From Cordilura impudica (Eukaryota; Arthropoda; Insecta; Diptera; Scathophagidae): DNA of 64,000 nt. The translations under genes and the position numbers were made by a program. Where the stretch lies: NCBI GenBank assembly GCA_963682025.1, contig OY821519.1:167730479-167794478 (forward strand), written 5' to 3'. Positions 42,728 to 54,669 of the stretch are shown one piece after another (position 1 is the stretch's first letter; every line of letters begins with the position of its first letter). The notes under the pieces were generated by a model. It worked only from the letters and a program-made list of their open reading frames with translations. It made no database searches and had not been told where the DNA came from.

Positions 42728-44453
42728 TAAATAAAATCTTCCACATTTGTACTTTTATGGCAGTTTCGAAGTAGTAAAATGTTTTTTAATTGTGATGAAG
42801 ACAATTTATTCCGTTGTTTAGAACAAATGAATTTCAAATCGGAAAAAATTTGTTCGCAGAGATAAGTTGAGGGAAATAAAGATAAACAAATAAGAGAAAT
42901 TTTTTTAAGTTCGGGATATACTTTGCCGTCCAAATTTTTCCAGAACTCTAAAACATTAATATTTTCTTGAACATTTACTTCGCTTCGAAGTATTATAAGT
43001 TCAGATTGTATTTGAAACTCAGAGTTTATTACATCGCAACTAAAAGGGTTTTCAAAAATATTTAGAAGAGGTTGAAAATTTTCAAAATCCTTAACCTATC
43101 TTGAAAATTATGGAAAAGTGTTTCAAATATTTCTATATATTCAATTATTTCAACATTTTCCTGATTTCCAATAATAAGTAGAGTTTTTGGAAAGTTTGAG
43201 AAATCTCCGTCCTGAATTTGGCAAAGGAGTAAAAATAGTTTCGTTTTAAAATCGAAAAGGATTTTAGACAAATCACATATGCTTTTTTCTTTTCCTTGTA
43301 ATTGTAGATTAAATTCATTTAAAAGCATAGTTGTATCAGCTAAAAAAGCTAAATCTAAAATAAATTTGTTATCTTTTAAATACTGTAATAAGCATTTATC
43401 TAAACCCTCTGCTTCTAGAAACTGTTTCACTTCTTCCCTTAAATTAAACAGTCTGTTTAAACAATCACCTCGGCTTAGCCACCGAACTTCTGTAAACATT
43501 TTCAAATCATTGTGTGGAGCATTTTTTATTTTTAAAAAGTTTACAAATTTTCTGTGAGTAAGCGAGTGATGTCCGCCTCGTATTTTATTTATTATCTGCT
43601 CTGCAGTCTTCATAGCTGGGTGGGTACTTATAAATTTAGAGGCAAGAGCGGCCTGATGAATTATGCAGTGAAAGCTATTAATTCCAAAGTAATGTTTTTC
43701 CAACTGTCCTACAAAACCTTCGTACTTACCCTTCATAACATTTGCTCCATCTGTGCAAACGCCAGCGAATTTGTTACAGTCTATAACGGTAAGCAGTTTT
43801 TCGTTGACAACATCAAACAACAACTTACCTGTCACATTTCCATGAAATGTTTCAAGAGAAAACATTGCTTCATAAACATTATATTCTATGTCTACACATC
43901 GAACGCAAATTACTAATTGGCAGAGATCGTTAATGTCGGTGCTTTCATCTAAACAAATAGAAAAAAATTCGCAATTACTTAATTTTTCCCTAACCGCAAA
44001 TTCAATAGATGTTCCTAATTTAACCGTTCGCCGAGCTAAAGTTCTACGGGACAAGGGAACAGATTCCATAAAATTAGCATTATAATTAAGTTTTTGCATA
44101 GTTTTTTTCAGTATTTCTTTAACGAAAATACCATCCGTAAAAGGTCTGCCGTGTCTGACAATATCTAAGCTTACTGAGCTAGAAATTTCCATTTTTAATT
44201 TATTGTCTACCTTTTTTTCTTTTACTTCCTCTTCTAACAAAAAACCCTTTAATTTATCAAAAAAAATTTGCTTATTTCTATTAAAAAGCTCTTCTTTTTC
44301 CTCCTCCTTTAGTTTATTCATATTACTATGAAAACAATCATAATGCCTTTTAATTACTTGTTGTCTATATTCCTTAAATGTTTGATAACATAAAAGGCAT
44401 TGTACCTGACCAAATGCATTTTTCAACATACAATATTTTTTGAGTGTCATCAT
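42727..44453 (-). pseudogene. hAT transposase (ZBED/GTF2IRD2-like), frameshifted
   Basis: Starts at 44453 (MMTLKKYCML). A BED-like zinc finger (CLLCYQTFKEYRQQVIKRHYDCFH, here given in parts: CLLC...H...H) occupies residues ~18-42. The catalytic region has D in 'FFSICLDESTDI' (~residue 170) and 'GVCTDGANVMKGK' (~235), both hallmarks. 'HCIIHQAALASK' and 'EVRWLSRGDCLNRL' follow. A single-base frameshift near 43085 leads to the C-terminal hATC dimerisation part, with 'YLCEQIFSDLKFICSKQRNKLS' residues split over 42727-42933. With one break it is fairly young. Confidence 0.9.
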
Positions 44454-44610
44454 TAATTTATTTTCTCTAAACTTGAAAAAAACTACTAAAGCTTCCGTTG
44501 AACATGTGCATTCATCAAGATCTCACAGACGACTAAACACAAGAGCATAAGAATGCATGTGTATAGGTATTTAACAATTGTTTAACTAAATGCCCACGAA
44601 TGATCTACGT

Positions 44611-44910
44611 CATAACAAATATACAGTCAACTAAACATCAATAAACCAAGCTCTCATACAAAATCACACACCAACATACACGCGCAACCACACATCAGTT
44701 CTCAATAGTAAAATACCCACGTCACAGTAGTAACAAATATACATTCAACTAAACATCAACCAAACCAAGCTCTCATATTAAAACTACACATCAACATATA
44801 CGCACAACCACACTTCATTTCTCAATAGCAGAATACCCACGTCACAGCAGTAACAAATATACATTCGACTAAACATCAATAAACCAAGCTCTCATACAAA
44901 ATCACACATC
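44611..44910. repeat. ~120-bp tandem satellite array (hAT and LINE landing site)
   Basis: Units begin AACAAATATACA(G/T)TC at 44614, 44732 and 44852 (periods 118 and 120), each containing ACCAAGCTCTCATA and ACGC(G/A)CAACCACAC. Related sequence lies left of the hAT (42285-42359) and after the LINE (60421-60515). Confidence 0.8.
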
Positions 44911-45503
44911 ACTATGTTTTCGTTAAAGTCGTGCGATACGGTCGTGTTCTAACTGCGCTCTTTTTATTTTGTCAATTTTTGGGTTAATAAAAAGCTTTTA
45001 AAATTTCTAAAAACATTTGATACTATTAAATATATCACAAACAAGCTGTTTAAATTTCGAAGTAAATTATATATAATAAAATCAAAAACGATAATATAAA
45101 CAAGAAAACATTGTGAAACAAACAAAATACAGAAACAACAACTGTGACACATAATATTTATTCTTTGTCAACTGAACAACAACAAATAACTATTTGCCTG
45201 TTTTGTCCATGTATAATACTGGTTTATAATTATCTATTATTGACAGTTTTGAAGCCACTGGTGAAATTTATACAGTATTGTATTTGTCGGAACAATACGT
45301 TAAATTTAAATATATATTGAGTGTAAAATCTTATAAATACTTCAAATTCATTAACAATACCCAAAATACTGGTTGGTTGTGTGTAGCCAGATCGTAGCTT
45401 TACTGTAATCGTTACCGTTGCCGTTTTTTGTGTTGTGCTGTTTTTGACCTGTAGAGCTTAATAATGGCATGTTTGAAAAAAGGCTGCTCTTTGGTTGATT
45501 ATG
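44911..45503 (+). mobile_element. Duplicated 5' end of the LINE (first copy, broken off)
   Basis: LINE 5' UTR and ORF1 start (ATG 45464) up to the duplication joint. Antisense and sense frames here repeat at 46210-46802. Confidence 0.85.
44938..44946 (+). promoter_or_regulatory. Candidate downstream promoter element in LINE 5' UTR (first copy)
   Basis: GGTCGTG (44940-44946) fits RGWCGTG about 28-30 bases after the LINE start TCACTATG, the pattern of internal Pol II promoters in fly LINEs. The second copy is at 46239-46245. Confidence 0.45.
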
Positions 45504-45752
45504 GTCTACCTTTTTTTCTTTTACTTCCTCTTCTAACAAAAAACCCTTTAATTTATCAAAAAAAATTTGCTTATTTCTATTAAAAAGCTCTTCTTTTTCC
45601 TCCTCCTTTAGTTTATTCATATTACTATGAAAACAATCATAATGCCTTTTAATTACTTGTTGTCTATATTCCTTAAATGTTTGATAACATAAAAGGCATT
45701 GTACCTGACCAAATGCATTTTTCAACATACAATATTTTTTGAGTGTCATCAT
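45351..45752 (-). pseudogene. Chimeric hAT transposase start fused to antisense LINE sequence
   Basis: The duplicated copy of the hAT start (MMTLKKYCML to KEKKVD, 82 codons) runs across the duplication joint into antisense LINE 5' sequence for ~50 codons. It is an accidental frame, not an evolved gene. Confidence 0.85.
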
Positions 45753-46762
45753 TAATTTATTTTCTCTAAACTTGAAAAAAACTACTAAAGCTTCCGTTGA
45801 ACATGTGCATTCGTCAAGATCTCACAGACGACTAAACACAAGAGCATAAGAATGCATGTGTATAGGTATTTAACAATTGTTTAACTAAATGCCCACGAAT
45901 GATCTACGTCATAACAAATATACAGTCAACTAAACATCAATAAACCAAGCTCTCATACAAAATCACACACCAACATACACGCGCAACCACACATCAGTTC
46001 TCAATAGTAAAATACCCACGTCACAGTAGTAACAAATATACATTCAACTAAACATCAACCAAACCAAGCTCTCATATTAAAACTACACATCAACATATAC
46101 GCACAACCACACTTCATTTCTCAATAGCAGAATACCCACGTCACAGCAGTAACAAATATACATTCAACTAAACATCAATAAACCAAGCTCTCATACAAAA
46201 TCACACATCACTATGTTTTCGTTAAAGTCGTGCGATACGGTCGTGTTCTAACTGCGCTCTTTTTATTTTGTCAATTTTTGGGTTAATAAAAAGCTTTTAA
46301 AATTTCTAAAAACATTTGATACTATTAAATATATCACAAACAAGCTGTTTAAATTTCGAAGTAAATTATATATAATAAAATCAAAAACGATAATATAAAC
46401 AAGAAAACATTGTGAAACAAACAAAATACAGAAACAACAACTGTGACACATAATATTTATTCTTTGTCAACTGAACAACAACAAATAACTATTTGCCTGT
46501 TTTGTCCATGTATAATACTGGTTTATAATTATCTATTATTGACAGTTTTGAAGCCACTGGTGAAATTTATACAGTATTGTATTTGTCGGAACAATACGTT
46601 AAATTTAAATATATATTGAGTGTAAAATCTTATAAATACTTCAAATTCATTAACAATACCCAAAATACTGGTTGGTTGTGTGTAGCCAGATCGTAGCTTT
46701 ACTGTAATCGTTACCGTTGCCGTTTTTTGTGTTGTGCTGTTTTTGACCTGTAGAGCTTAATA

Positions 46763-47841
46763 ATGGCATGTTTGAAAAAAGGCTGCTCTTTGGTTGATTA
46801 TGGAGAAAGAATGCTGACCTGTTGGCTTTGTCATGGTTTATGTCACTTTAAATGTAGTGACCTGTCTGGTTTGGTTGCTGAGTCAATATCTAAACATAAA
46901 AACTTGCACTGGCGCTGTAATGGGTGTCAAAAAATTGGTGCTGATTTTTATCGTTTCTTTCAAAGTACGAAAGATAATTTTTTGCAAATTCAACAAAACC
47001 TTAATAATTTATCTTGTCAAATTAATGCTTATGGAAAGCTTTTTGATGATTTCAAATCCTTGGAGGGATTGCTGTCAACTTCCCCAACTCGTCGTAAGTC
47101 GCCAAGGTTCTTGAATAAAGAAGATTCTAGTCAGAATCCTGGTCCTAATGGAGCACATCAGAATGGTACTACTGCTCCTGCATCTGCTTTATATTTACCA
47201 AATCCTTTTCAAAATATTACAGGTATTGATCCTGCCGTTTCTCATTCAAACAACGTTCATGTTTTAATTAATAAACCTACTCCAATATTAAATGAAACTG
47301 CAGCATTTCCGATTACATCAAATGCTAATAACCATAGTACTCAGCATGCTCTGAACATTATTGCTCCAAATATTTCTTCAATGCCTAGAACTGCTACGGC
47401 TAATAATTTACTTTATAATCCTGAGAACGCTGGTCGATTGATTAATTTTGATGCTGCATCACCAATCCCATCTGCTTCAACATCTGGTACTTCAAATATA
47501 GTGCCTACAACTGGTATTGAATCAATACCCACTCCAGGTTGCGAACAATTCCTCCGAAGAAAACTATATTTGCTACACGTTTCGCACATGATACGAAAGC
47601 TGATGAGATGAAATTTTATGTGATCTCTAAAATTAAAAACTGTATTCCTGAGGATATTAGTGTTTACAAAATGAATTCCAGAAATAGAGCATCATTTAAA
47701 ATAATTGTTCCTGAATACCTATTTGAACAAATCGTAGATGCCAGTTTTTGGCCTAAAAACGCATTAATACGTGAATTTATATATAGAGAAGAAGATAATG
47801 CTCGGCTTCCCAAATCCGCTGATCAAAATCCAAAAAACTAA
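46763..47841 (+). pseudogene. LINE ORF1 (PHD-like finger protein), frameshifted
   Basis: Starts ATG 46763, MACLKKGCSLVDYGERM. Cysteines and His at C3, C8, C20, C23, H25/H28 and C31 and later 'LHWRCNGCQK' form a PHD-like zinc finger in the first ~65 residues. The middle is Ser/Asn/Pro-rich and low complexity. A frameshift near 47545 moves to frame 47539-47841, with 'FATRFAHDTKADEMKFYVISK' and an RRM-like basic-acidic C-terminus ending at 47841. ORF1 proteins bind LINE RNA. ORF2 follows within 10 bases. Confidence 0.8.
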
Positions 47842-47849
47842 TATACATC

Positions 47850-50742
47850 TTGTATCAAAACGTTAGAGGTATGAATTCAAAACTTTCGTCAATTTATTGT
47901 AATAGCTTTGGCTTCAATAATCATATTATTATATTTACGGAGACCTGGCTCAGTAAAAAAGTTAATAACTCTGAGATTGTTTGCCCTAAATATCAAATTT
48001 TCAGAAAAGATAGAGGAAGTTGTGAACGAATTGAATCTGATAAAAATAATAATAATCAGTGTAATAATGTAATAAAAAAGTCTGGTGGCGGCGTATTGGT
48101 TGCTATACTAAACGAATTTTCGTCTGAAGAAATTATCTTAAACGATTTTTTACATATTGAGATTATATGTATGTGTTTTAGCTAAAATTAATAACAGGTC
48201 CATGTACATTATTTGCTCTTACATTCCGCCTAACTCTCCGCTTTCTGTTTACGAGGATCATCTGAAAGCTGTTGATTTAATCCAAAATTATATAAAACCA
48301 TCTGATTTATTAATGTTAATTGGAGATTTTAACATGCCGTCTACATCATGGAAAGCTGATCCTGATACCAATTATTTAGTTCCATCTCATTATTCCGATT
48401 CTTCAGCAGCATTTATTCATGGTTTATTGGAAAATTGTCTTTTCCAAGTCAACTCCGTCACAAATGCATTTGGTAGACTGTTGGACCTTATTTTCGTTAA
48501 TGAACCTAATGACTTTTCTATATTGCGGCATAGCCCTATTTCTAATCCGGAAGATATATACCATCCAACACTTGAGATATCTTGCTTTTGTTCCTATCCT
48601 CTTCATAAAAAAAAGTTAACTCACAGCGATAAAATCTTTTGCTTTAATAAAACTAATTACCAAGATTTACAACTCCATCTATTCCAAATTGACTGGATAA
48701 ATGTGTTATCTCGTTGCAATGATAACTTGGACTTGTGTTTGCATACATTTTATCATCACCTCTTTGAATGTTTCTCGGCATCTGTACCTAAAATGTTACC
48801 TCCTAAATCGAATGGTCCTCCTTGGAATACAAAACATCTATCTCAACTTAAAAATAAGAAAAACAAAATGTACAAAAATTATAGAAAATATGGAACATTG
48901 ATTGATTATATGAAATACTCGTTATCAAGATCGGAATTTATTATTGCTAATCAATTGGCCTATAATAACTATTTAATTAAAGTAAGGAATAATTTAAAAA
49001 ATAATCCAAAATCATTTTATAAATTTATTAATTCTAAAAGACGTACTGCGGACTTTCCTTCGGTTATGAAGTACGGTGATTTAGAATCTTCAGATGATAA
49101 CTCCATAAGTAATATGTTTGCAGACTTTTTTGCATCAACTTATTCTTCGACAGTATTTAATAATCTGTATCCTTACATAATATCGGAATCTTCAATTATT
49201 AATATACCATCCATCAATCAACATACAGTTCTGAATGCCCTGACAAAATTAAAAGTGTCGTATGCTGCTGGTCCTGACGGTGTTCCTAGTTGCATTTTAA
49301 AACGCTGCGCACATTTATTGTATATTCCTTTGACTTATATGTTTAACATATCCCTTAAATTGGGTTACTTTCCTCCCATTTGGAAAGAATCATTTATTAT
49401 TCCCTTCTTTAAGTCTGGATCTAAAGCTGGTATTTCGAATTATAGAGGTATTGCTAAATTAAGTGCTATTCCAAAACTATTTGAAAAACTTATATATGAC
49501 ACGTTGTCACATCATGTGTCCTCTATCATATCTCCAACGCAACATGGATTCTGCAAATCACGCTCTACAATAACAAATCTTTTGGAGCTTACAACTTTGG
49601 TAAATGATGGTTTTATTAATATGAAACAAACAGATGTTATTTATAATGATTTTAGCAAGGCATTCGATAAAGTAAATCATGATCTATTGTTGTTTAAGCT
49701 TGACCGTATGGGCTTTGGTATAATGCTAATAAAATGGATTGGATCATATTTAAAAGACAGAACACAATGTATTAAGTTTCGTAACTCGTATTCCAACAAC
49801 ATAAAAGTATTATCTGGTGTACCTCAAGGTAGTCACTTGGGACCTCTTGTATTTACGCTATTTATAAATGATCTTCCTTCTGTAATTAAACACTCAACTA
49901 CATTAATGTATGCAGACGATGTAAAGTTAATTTTTACCCTCAACAATCTTGATCAACAATCACTTTTACAGAATGATATTGATCGTTTAACTACTTGGTG
50001 TAATATAAATCTAATGGACCTAAATGTCAAAAAATGCAAATATATGATTTTTACAAGATCAATTCCAATTAATGGTCGGTATATCATGAATAATGCTGTG
50101 CTTGATTTAGTGGATTCATTCAACGACCTTGGCGTACTTCTGGATAAAAAATTAGACTTTAGAAGTCATATTTCGCTAACAATAAATAAAGCTACTGGTG
50201 TACTTGGATTTATTAAACGGTGGGCTAAAGAGTTTTCGGATCCGTATACGACAAAACAATTGTTTACTACCTTGGTAAGACCAATACTCGAATATGGGTC
50301 TGTAGTCTGGGATCCGCAATATCATATACATTCGAACAACATTGAATCAGTTCAAAAACAATTTTTGTTATTCTGTCTTCGTGGTTTGGGTTGGGATCCT
50401 AATATGAGGTTGCCATCTTATGAAAATCGTCTAGCTCTAATTAAGCTTCCTACATTGAAAAGTCGCAGACATATGCTAAATGTTACTTTCCTGTTAAAAC
50501 TGTTAAATGGTAGTCTTAAATCTGAATTTCTCATCAACAAAATAAATATAAATATTCCTTTTCGATCATCAAGAAATTATAACTTTCTAACTATCAAATA
50601 TTATTGTACAAACTATGCTAATTTTAATCCACTACGTAGAATTTGTGATGAGTATAATATGCTGTATCAGTTTATTGATTTTTATAAAAGTTTGGATATT
50701 GTGAGAAGAGATATTATATTACACTTAAATGCATTAAATTAA
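47850..50742 (+). pseudogene. LINE ORF2: endonuclease and reverse transcriptase, frameshifted
   Basis: AP-endonuclease starts 'YQNVRGMNSKLS', then 'IFTETWLS' and, after a frameshift at ~48165-48182 (TATG-type short duplication), 'IICSYIPPNSPL', 'LIGDFNMPS' and 'LLDLIFVNEP'. RT: 'AAGPDGVPSCILKRC', 'QHGFCKSRSTITNLLE', 'YNDFSKAFDKVNHDLL', 'SGVPQGSHLGPLVFTLFIND' and YADD at 49909-49920 (residue ~585 of the long frame). Ends at 50742 with a thumb/basic C-terminus and no RNase H. The long frame (48157-50742) is otherwise clean, indicating a young insertion. The codon before 48157 is not a real start. Confidence 0.92.
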
Positions 50743-50793
50743 CTGAATTGGATGAATGTTATATATCAATTTTGTTAAATGTTTAATTATATA
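50743..50793 (+). other. LINE 3' UTR up to the BEL insertion
   Basis: 51 bases, ending ATATA, the left target duplication of the BEL element; the UTR continues at 60327. Confidence 0.85.
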
Positions 50794-51503
50794 TGTAAAT
50801 ATCTAACCAAATGTCCTGTACAAATGGTCAGAATTTTACTTAAAACGTCGGTTGCCAATGTTATGGCAGTGTAGATGTGTTGTAAGGATAAAGTTAATGT
50901 GGATTCAACCCCGACACATAAATCGGTGCTGACACTAAGCTTTAGTCCTTTTATTTTTCCCTTCAAGCACTTGTAACTTGAAAGGTGATGGCCAGTAAAT
51001 AAAACAATTAGATATGCTGTATTACTAGACTGATTCTTTATTTTGTTTGGGTTTTTATACCCAAAACAATAATCAAAAATGCTTAATACTAAATAGTGTA
51101 ATTAATGTGTTTGTTATTGTATTTTGGTTAACAGTATAAAAAACGCTGAAAACAAAATAATAATAAATGTGTTTTGTTGTTGTGTATTGATACTTAAATT
51201 ATTATAAATTAAAACAGTGTATTTTGTTGTTGTATCTTCAACCATAATAATGCTTACTAGTGTCGTTAGTCATAAATGGTTAAATGATTTCACTGACGGA
51301 TTGACCTATATTTTGTTTTATTCTGATTAAGCATTATTATGTTTGGTAACAATAAAATATGCGGAAGTAAATGTGGAGTAAAATAAATGTGACTTAATAA
51401 TAATTACAAAATTATATGTGTATAATAAAATATAAACAAACTGAATTTAAAATGTAGAATAACTAAAATAAAAACGTATGGTTGACTTCTTTGAAACTGG
51501 ACA
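50794..51503 (-). repeat. 3' LTR of BEL element (710 bp)
   Basis: Nearly identical to 59612-60321. Differences seen: GTGTAG/GTGAAG near 50870, AAAATATAA/AAAACATAA near 51430, and AACTAAA/AACTTAAA balanced by changes nearby. In element orientation begins TGTCCAG and ends TTTACA. Confidence 0.95.
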
Positions 51504-51514
51504 TTCTCCCCCAC
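51504..51514 (-). promoter_or_regulatory. Polypurine tract of BEL element
   Basis: The minus strand reads GTGGGGGAGAA immediately before the 3' LTR start. Confidence 0.8.
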
Positions 51515-51570
51515 GTTGAACGGATGTTCAACAAATTGATGTATTATAGTGATTGTTCCGTGGAGTGTAG

Positions 51571-52728
51571 TTAAAGGTCTACAGTGAATTGAAGAGGATG
51601 CTGGCGTGGCATTGGTATAGGTGTCATTTTTATTGTTTCAACTCCAACTGATCTTGCCTCGTTGTTGTTTGTAATGGACATTGTGCGGGTCTGTTTGTTG
51701 CGTCGAGCCTGACAATTGAAAAGGAGGATTATCAATGTAATTAGACTAAATAGCAGTGCTAGATATCCGATTGTGTAACTGTGCGTTTGATGGGAACTTA
51801 ATTTGTTTGGAAGGTCAATAATTTTGTGTTGTTCCAATGATCTTTGTAGTATTTTCAAGTCATTTATGCCCTTTTTATATGCATCTTCTAGACCCGTTGA
51901 ATTCGAATGATTGTAACTTACAGGATGTTGGAAGCCTTCTTTTAGTGATAGTTCCGACATGTTGCCCAGACTGAAGTATGACGATTTCAATGTGTGGGAT
52001 ATAATTTGTCTTCCGTTCATCATGATGAAATTGTGTTTGAGTATGCATTCTGGATCGAGTGTTAGTAACCCGGAGCCCTTCAGAAAAATAGGAATTATCT
52101 CCTTGTTACACACTGCTGTGGCCCTTGATGATGATGAAGTAGTATATATCCATTGATTGTTTCCATTTAATGGTATCCATTGGAGCCTTGTTGTTGTTTT
52201 TTCCAAGCTGCAAGTTGGTGATGTTTTGTTGCTGAATAAATTTATTTCACAAGAGCATACTTCGGAATCATAATGGTATCGAATTTGGACGTTAGAGCAC
52301 AAAAATTCGTCTTGTTTCATTGTGTAACAGGAATTCAGCTCTGACGTTGTAAGGACAATGTATTGTTGACGGGATGCCATTGTGCCAAGGAACGTAGCAC
52401 ATGGCTTGATGATTATCATGGTGTTATTTATTAAGTTAGGTATAGGTATTAGGTGAAATATTTTGAACTGATCACGGTCAATCAATGGTATGGTGATTTC
52501 GAAAACTGCGTGTTGAGGACTTAGTCCGCCTTTAACCTTCATTATTTTAAATAATTGCAACAAATCTGAGGATGGAAGAACTACAGAAGGAGGTGCATGT
52601 AGTGTGATTTGGTTTACTTCATTTTGCAATTGTTCTGGAGTAAGTAGTAATGGATTGATTTTTCCATGATGTGTATCCGTAAGAGTATCCAGGATTGAAG
52701 ATTGTATTTTTTTGTAGATTGTTCGCAA
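51571..52728 (-). pseudogene. env: BEL envelope, C-terminal part with membrane anchor
   Basis: 385-residue frame continuing the env begun in 52619-54661; a frameshift near 52710 separates them. Contains many Cys residues in pairs ('CSNVQIRYHYDSEVCSCEI'), several N-glycosylation sites (NKTS, NNT, NHSNS) and a strong C-terminal membrane span ('IGYLALLFSLITLIILLF', ~residues 315-335), followed by a basic tail (CQARRNKQ). This is the layout of insect errantivirus/baculovirus F-type envelopes. As it stands it cannot be made together with its N-terminal half. I class it by layout, not by database search. Confidence 0.8.
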
Positions 52729-54661
52729 TTAAAGTTAATTGTAAAACCCCAGAGGTGAATAGTTGATTAAAGTGTATTTGAAGTAGTACTTGGTCGATGT
52801 CGTGCATTTGTGATGAGTAATGTTTAATTTCCTGCTCTAATTCTTCAAATCTTGTTCTAGATGCAATTTGGGTCTGACGTATGATGTTAATTGTTGAATC
52901 AACGATTGTGGTTTGGTTTTTGAGTAACCTTAATAAATATGATTCGTTTTCCTTGACTTCAAGTATTGTATTGGACATGTGGTTAGCATATTCAGCGTCC
53001 AATATGCCAAATAGTGAATGAGCAACGTTGCCGACAACATCTAATGCTCCTCTTTTAATTCGGAGCAATCGATTGTCCAGTTGCATATCATTTTCCATAT
53101 GTTCAAAATGATTAATTATATTGCGACAGGATTCGTTAAGGGTCATCATGTTACAAAGAGTCCTTAATGACCTCGTTCCATTGGCTAGAATTGACGTTTC
53201 TGACCAGTATGTATCTAGATCATAGTATACCAATAGATTCCATTCAGTAGTTGAGATAGATGCTGTACCCACTTCTTCGAAATGAATTCCGAGTTTTGGT
53301 CCGAATTTTGTATTTTTGACTGGAGTTCCAGAAATTATTGGTAGTAGAAATATTAATGCGAGTAAAGTTAGGCAAAGATGATTTGTTTTCAATTTCTTTC
53401 TCTTAACCTCGGGTTCATCAACTGACTCAGAAGTATTGGTTTCGTGGTCGTCATTACCAGGGACCGTAGCCAATTCTAAATTCGTATCAATGGGTAAACG
53501 GGCAAGTCGGTGTATTGCACGTTTGAAAATTCCTCTGGAGGTTTTTACATCAACGACTCGTGTGGAGTCATCTGATCCTTGGTGTACGTTAATGATTCGA
53601 CCCAATGGCCATTGCATTACTGGAACATTATCTTCTTTTATAATGACCATGTCTCCCGGTTTGAGGTTGACGCACTGTGTTTTCCATTTATGTCTTTGCT
53701 GGAGTTCATTCAAATATTCGTTGGACCATTGTTTCCAAAAACTCTGCTTTAAATTAGAAACTTGTTCCCAGCGTGATGATAATGTTAGTTTTGGTGATTG
53801 TGCTCGGCTATCTATTTGTGAAGTTAGTGCTTCTCCAATTAGGAAATGTCCTGGTGTTAACGCTGTTAAATCGGTAGGATCACTTGACATTGGGGTTAAT
53901 GGACGAGAATTTAGAATTGCTTCAATTCCTACGATAACTGTTTCGAGCTCTTCATATGTTAGTGATGCTGTAGCGACGCTCCGAAGTAGTAGATGTTTTG
54001 CTGATTTTACAGCAGCTTCCCATAACCCTCCGAAATGTGGTGCTCTGGGGGGAATGAAGTGAAAATTTATTCCTTTAGAGCTGGATGCTGCAATTATTTC
54101 ATCTTGACCTTTATCTGAATATACGGTCTGAATTAATTCGGATAATTGATTTTTGGTGCCAACAAAATTTGTAGCGTTGTCGGAGTATATGTTTTGACAC
54201 CGACCTCGCCGACCAACGAATCGTTTTAGCGCACCGATGAATGCTTCTGTTGATAAATTGGTTACCAATTCGAGATGTACAGCTTTCGTGGCGAAACAGC
54301 AAAAAACAGCTATGTAGGCCTTAGTTGGTCTTTTGCCTCTGATTTTGTAATGTGTCCAGAATGGTCCGCAGTAATCTACTCCTGCGTTGATGAAAGGTCG
54401 TGCTGGTGTAACTCGGTTTTGTGGTAGGTTGCCCATGATTTGTTGGCATAATTGTGGTCGGGCTCTAGTACATGTTATGCATTTTTGTACAATTGCTCTT
54501 GCCGTTATTTTGCCTTTTATTGGCCAAAATCGTTGTCTCATTATGTTCAGTAACGCCTGAGGTCCACAATGTTTATTTTCAATGTGTTTTGATATAAATA
54601 ACAGTTTGGCAATTGGGTCGTTATATGGGAGCAGCATTGGGTGTTTTGCATCGCTCGACAA
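52619..54661 (-). pseudogene. BEL integrase and envelope N-terminal part
   Basis: 680-residue frame. Integrase: zinc domain with 'KHCGPQALLNIMRQRFW' and 'CITCTRARP'; core with D in 'NAGVDYCGPFW', D in 'IYSDNATNFVG', E in 'GGLWEAAVKSAK'; basic C-terminus to ~395. After 'EPEVKRKKLK' a hydrophobic segment ('LCLTLLALIFLLPIISG', ~430-446) serves as signal-like peptide of env. A furin-type site R-I-K-R (~residue 545) is followed by 'GALDVVGNVAHSLFGILD', the expected fusion-peptide-like region of F proteins, then a coiled-coil-like stretch. No stop separates integrase and env. The start at 54661 is not natural because a frameshift lies upstream. Confidence 0.88.
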
Positions 54662-54669
54662 TTCTGATG

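Larger units (their letters stand above)
42360..44602 (-). mobile_element. hAT-superfamily DNA transposon (2243 bp)
   Basis: Flanked by 8-base duplications ATCTACGT (42352-42359 and 44603-44610). Ends begin CATTGATGGGCA on the left and, read inward, CATTCGTGGGCA on the right (10 of 12 match), and both carry CAATTG about 25 bases in. The transposase is on the minus strand. A (TAA)n run at 42668-42727 lies in its 3' part. The transposase is frameshifted, so the copy is non-autonomous. Confidence 0.85.
44205..46802. repeat. Tandem duplication, two 1299-bp units
   Basis: 44205-45503 and 45504-46802 are almost identical. Only two differences were noticed: CATTCATCAAG against CATTCGTCAAG, and ATTCGACTAAA against ATTCAACTAAA. 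Each unit contains the hAT 5' terminal part, the satellite array, the LINE 5' UTR and the first 13-14 codons of LINE ORF1. Junctions share only one or two bases. Confidence 0.95.
46211..50793 (+). mobile_element. CR1/Jockey-type LINE, main part
   Basis: 550-base 5' UTR, ORF1 with a PHD-like finger, ORF2 with endonuclease and RT, then a 3' UTR interrupted by BEL insertion at 50794. It resumes at 60327 and ends in an A/T-rich (AAT)n-like tail at 60420. It appears full-length at the 5' end. The PHD-type finger of ORF1 and 'YQNVRGMNSKLS' at the endonuclease start point to CR1-like elements, but Jockey is possible. Both ORFs carry a frameshift. Confidence 0.85.

Noticed and set aside
44964..45152. 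62-codon minus frame repeated at 46263-46451
   Set aside because: It is antisense to the LINE 5' UTR and repeated only because of the 1299-bp duplication.
53436..54062. 208-codon plus frame
   Set aside because: Antisense to BEL integrase; no domain of its own.
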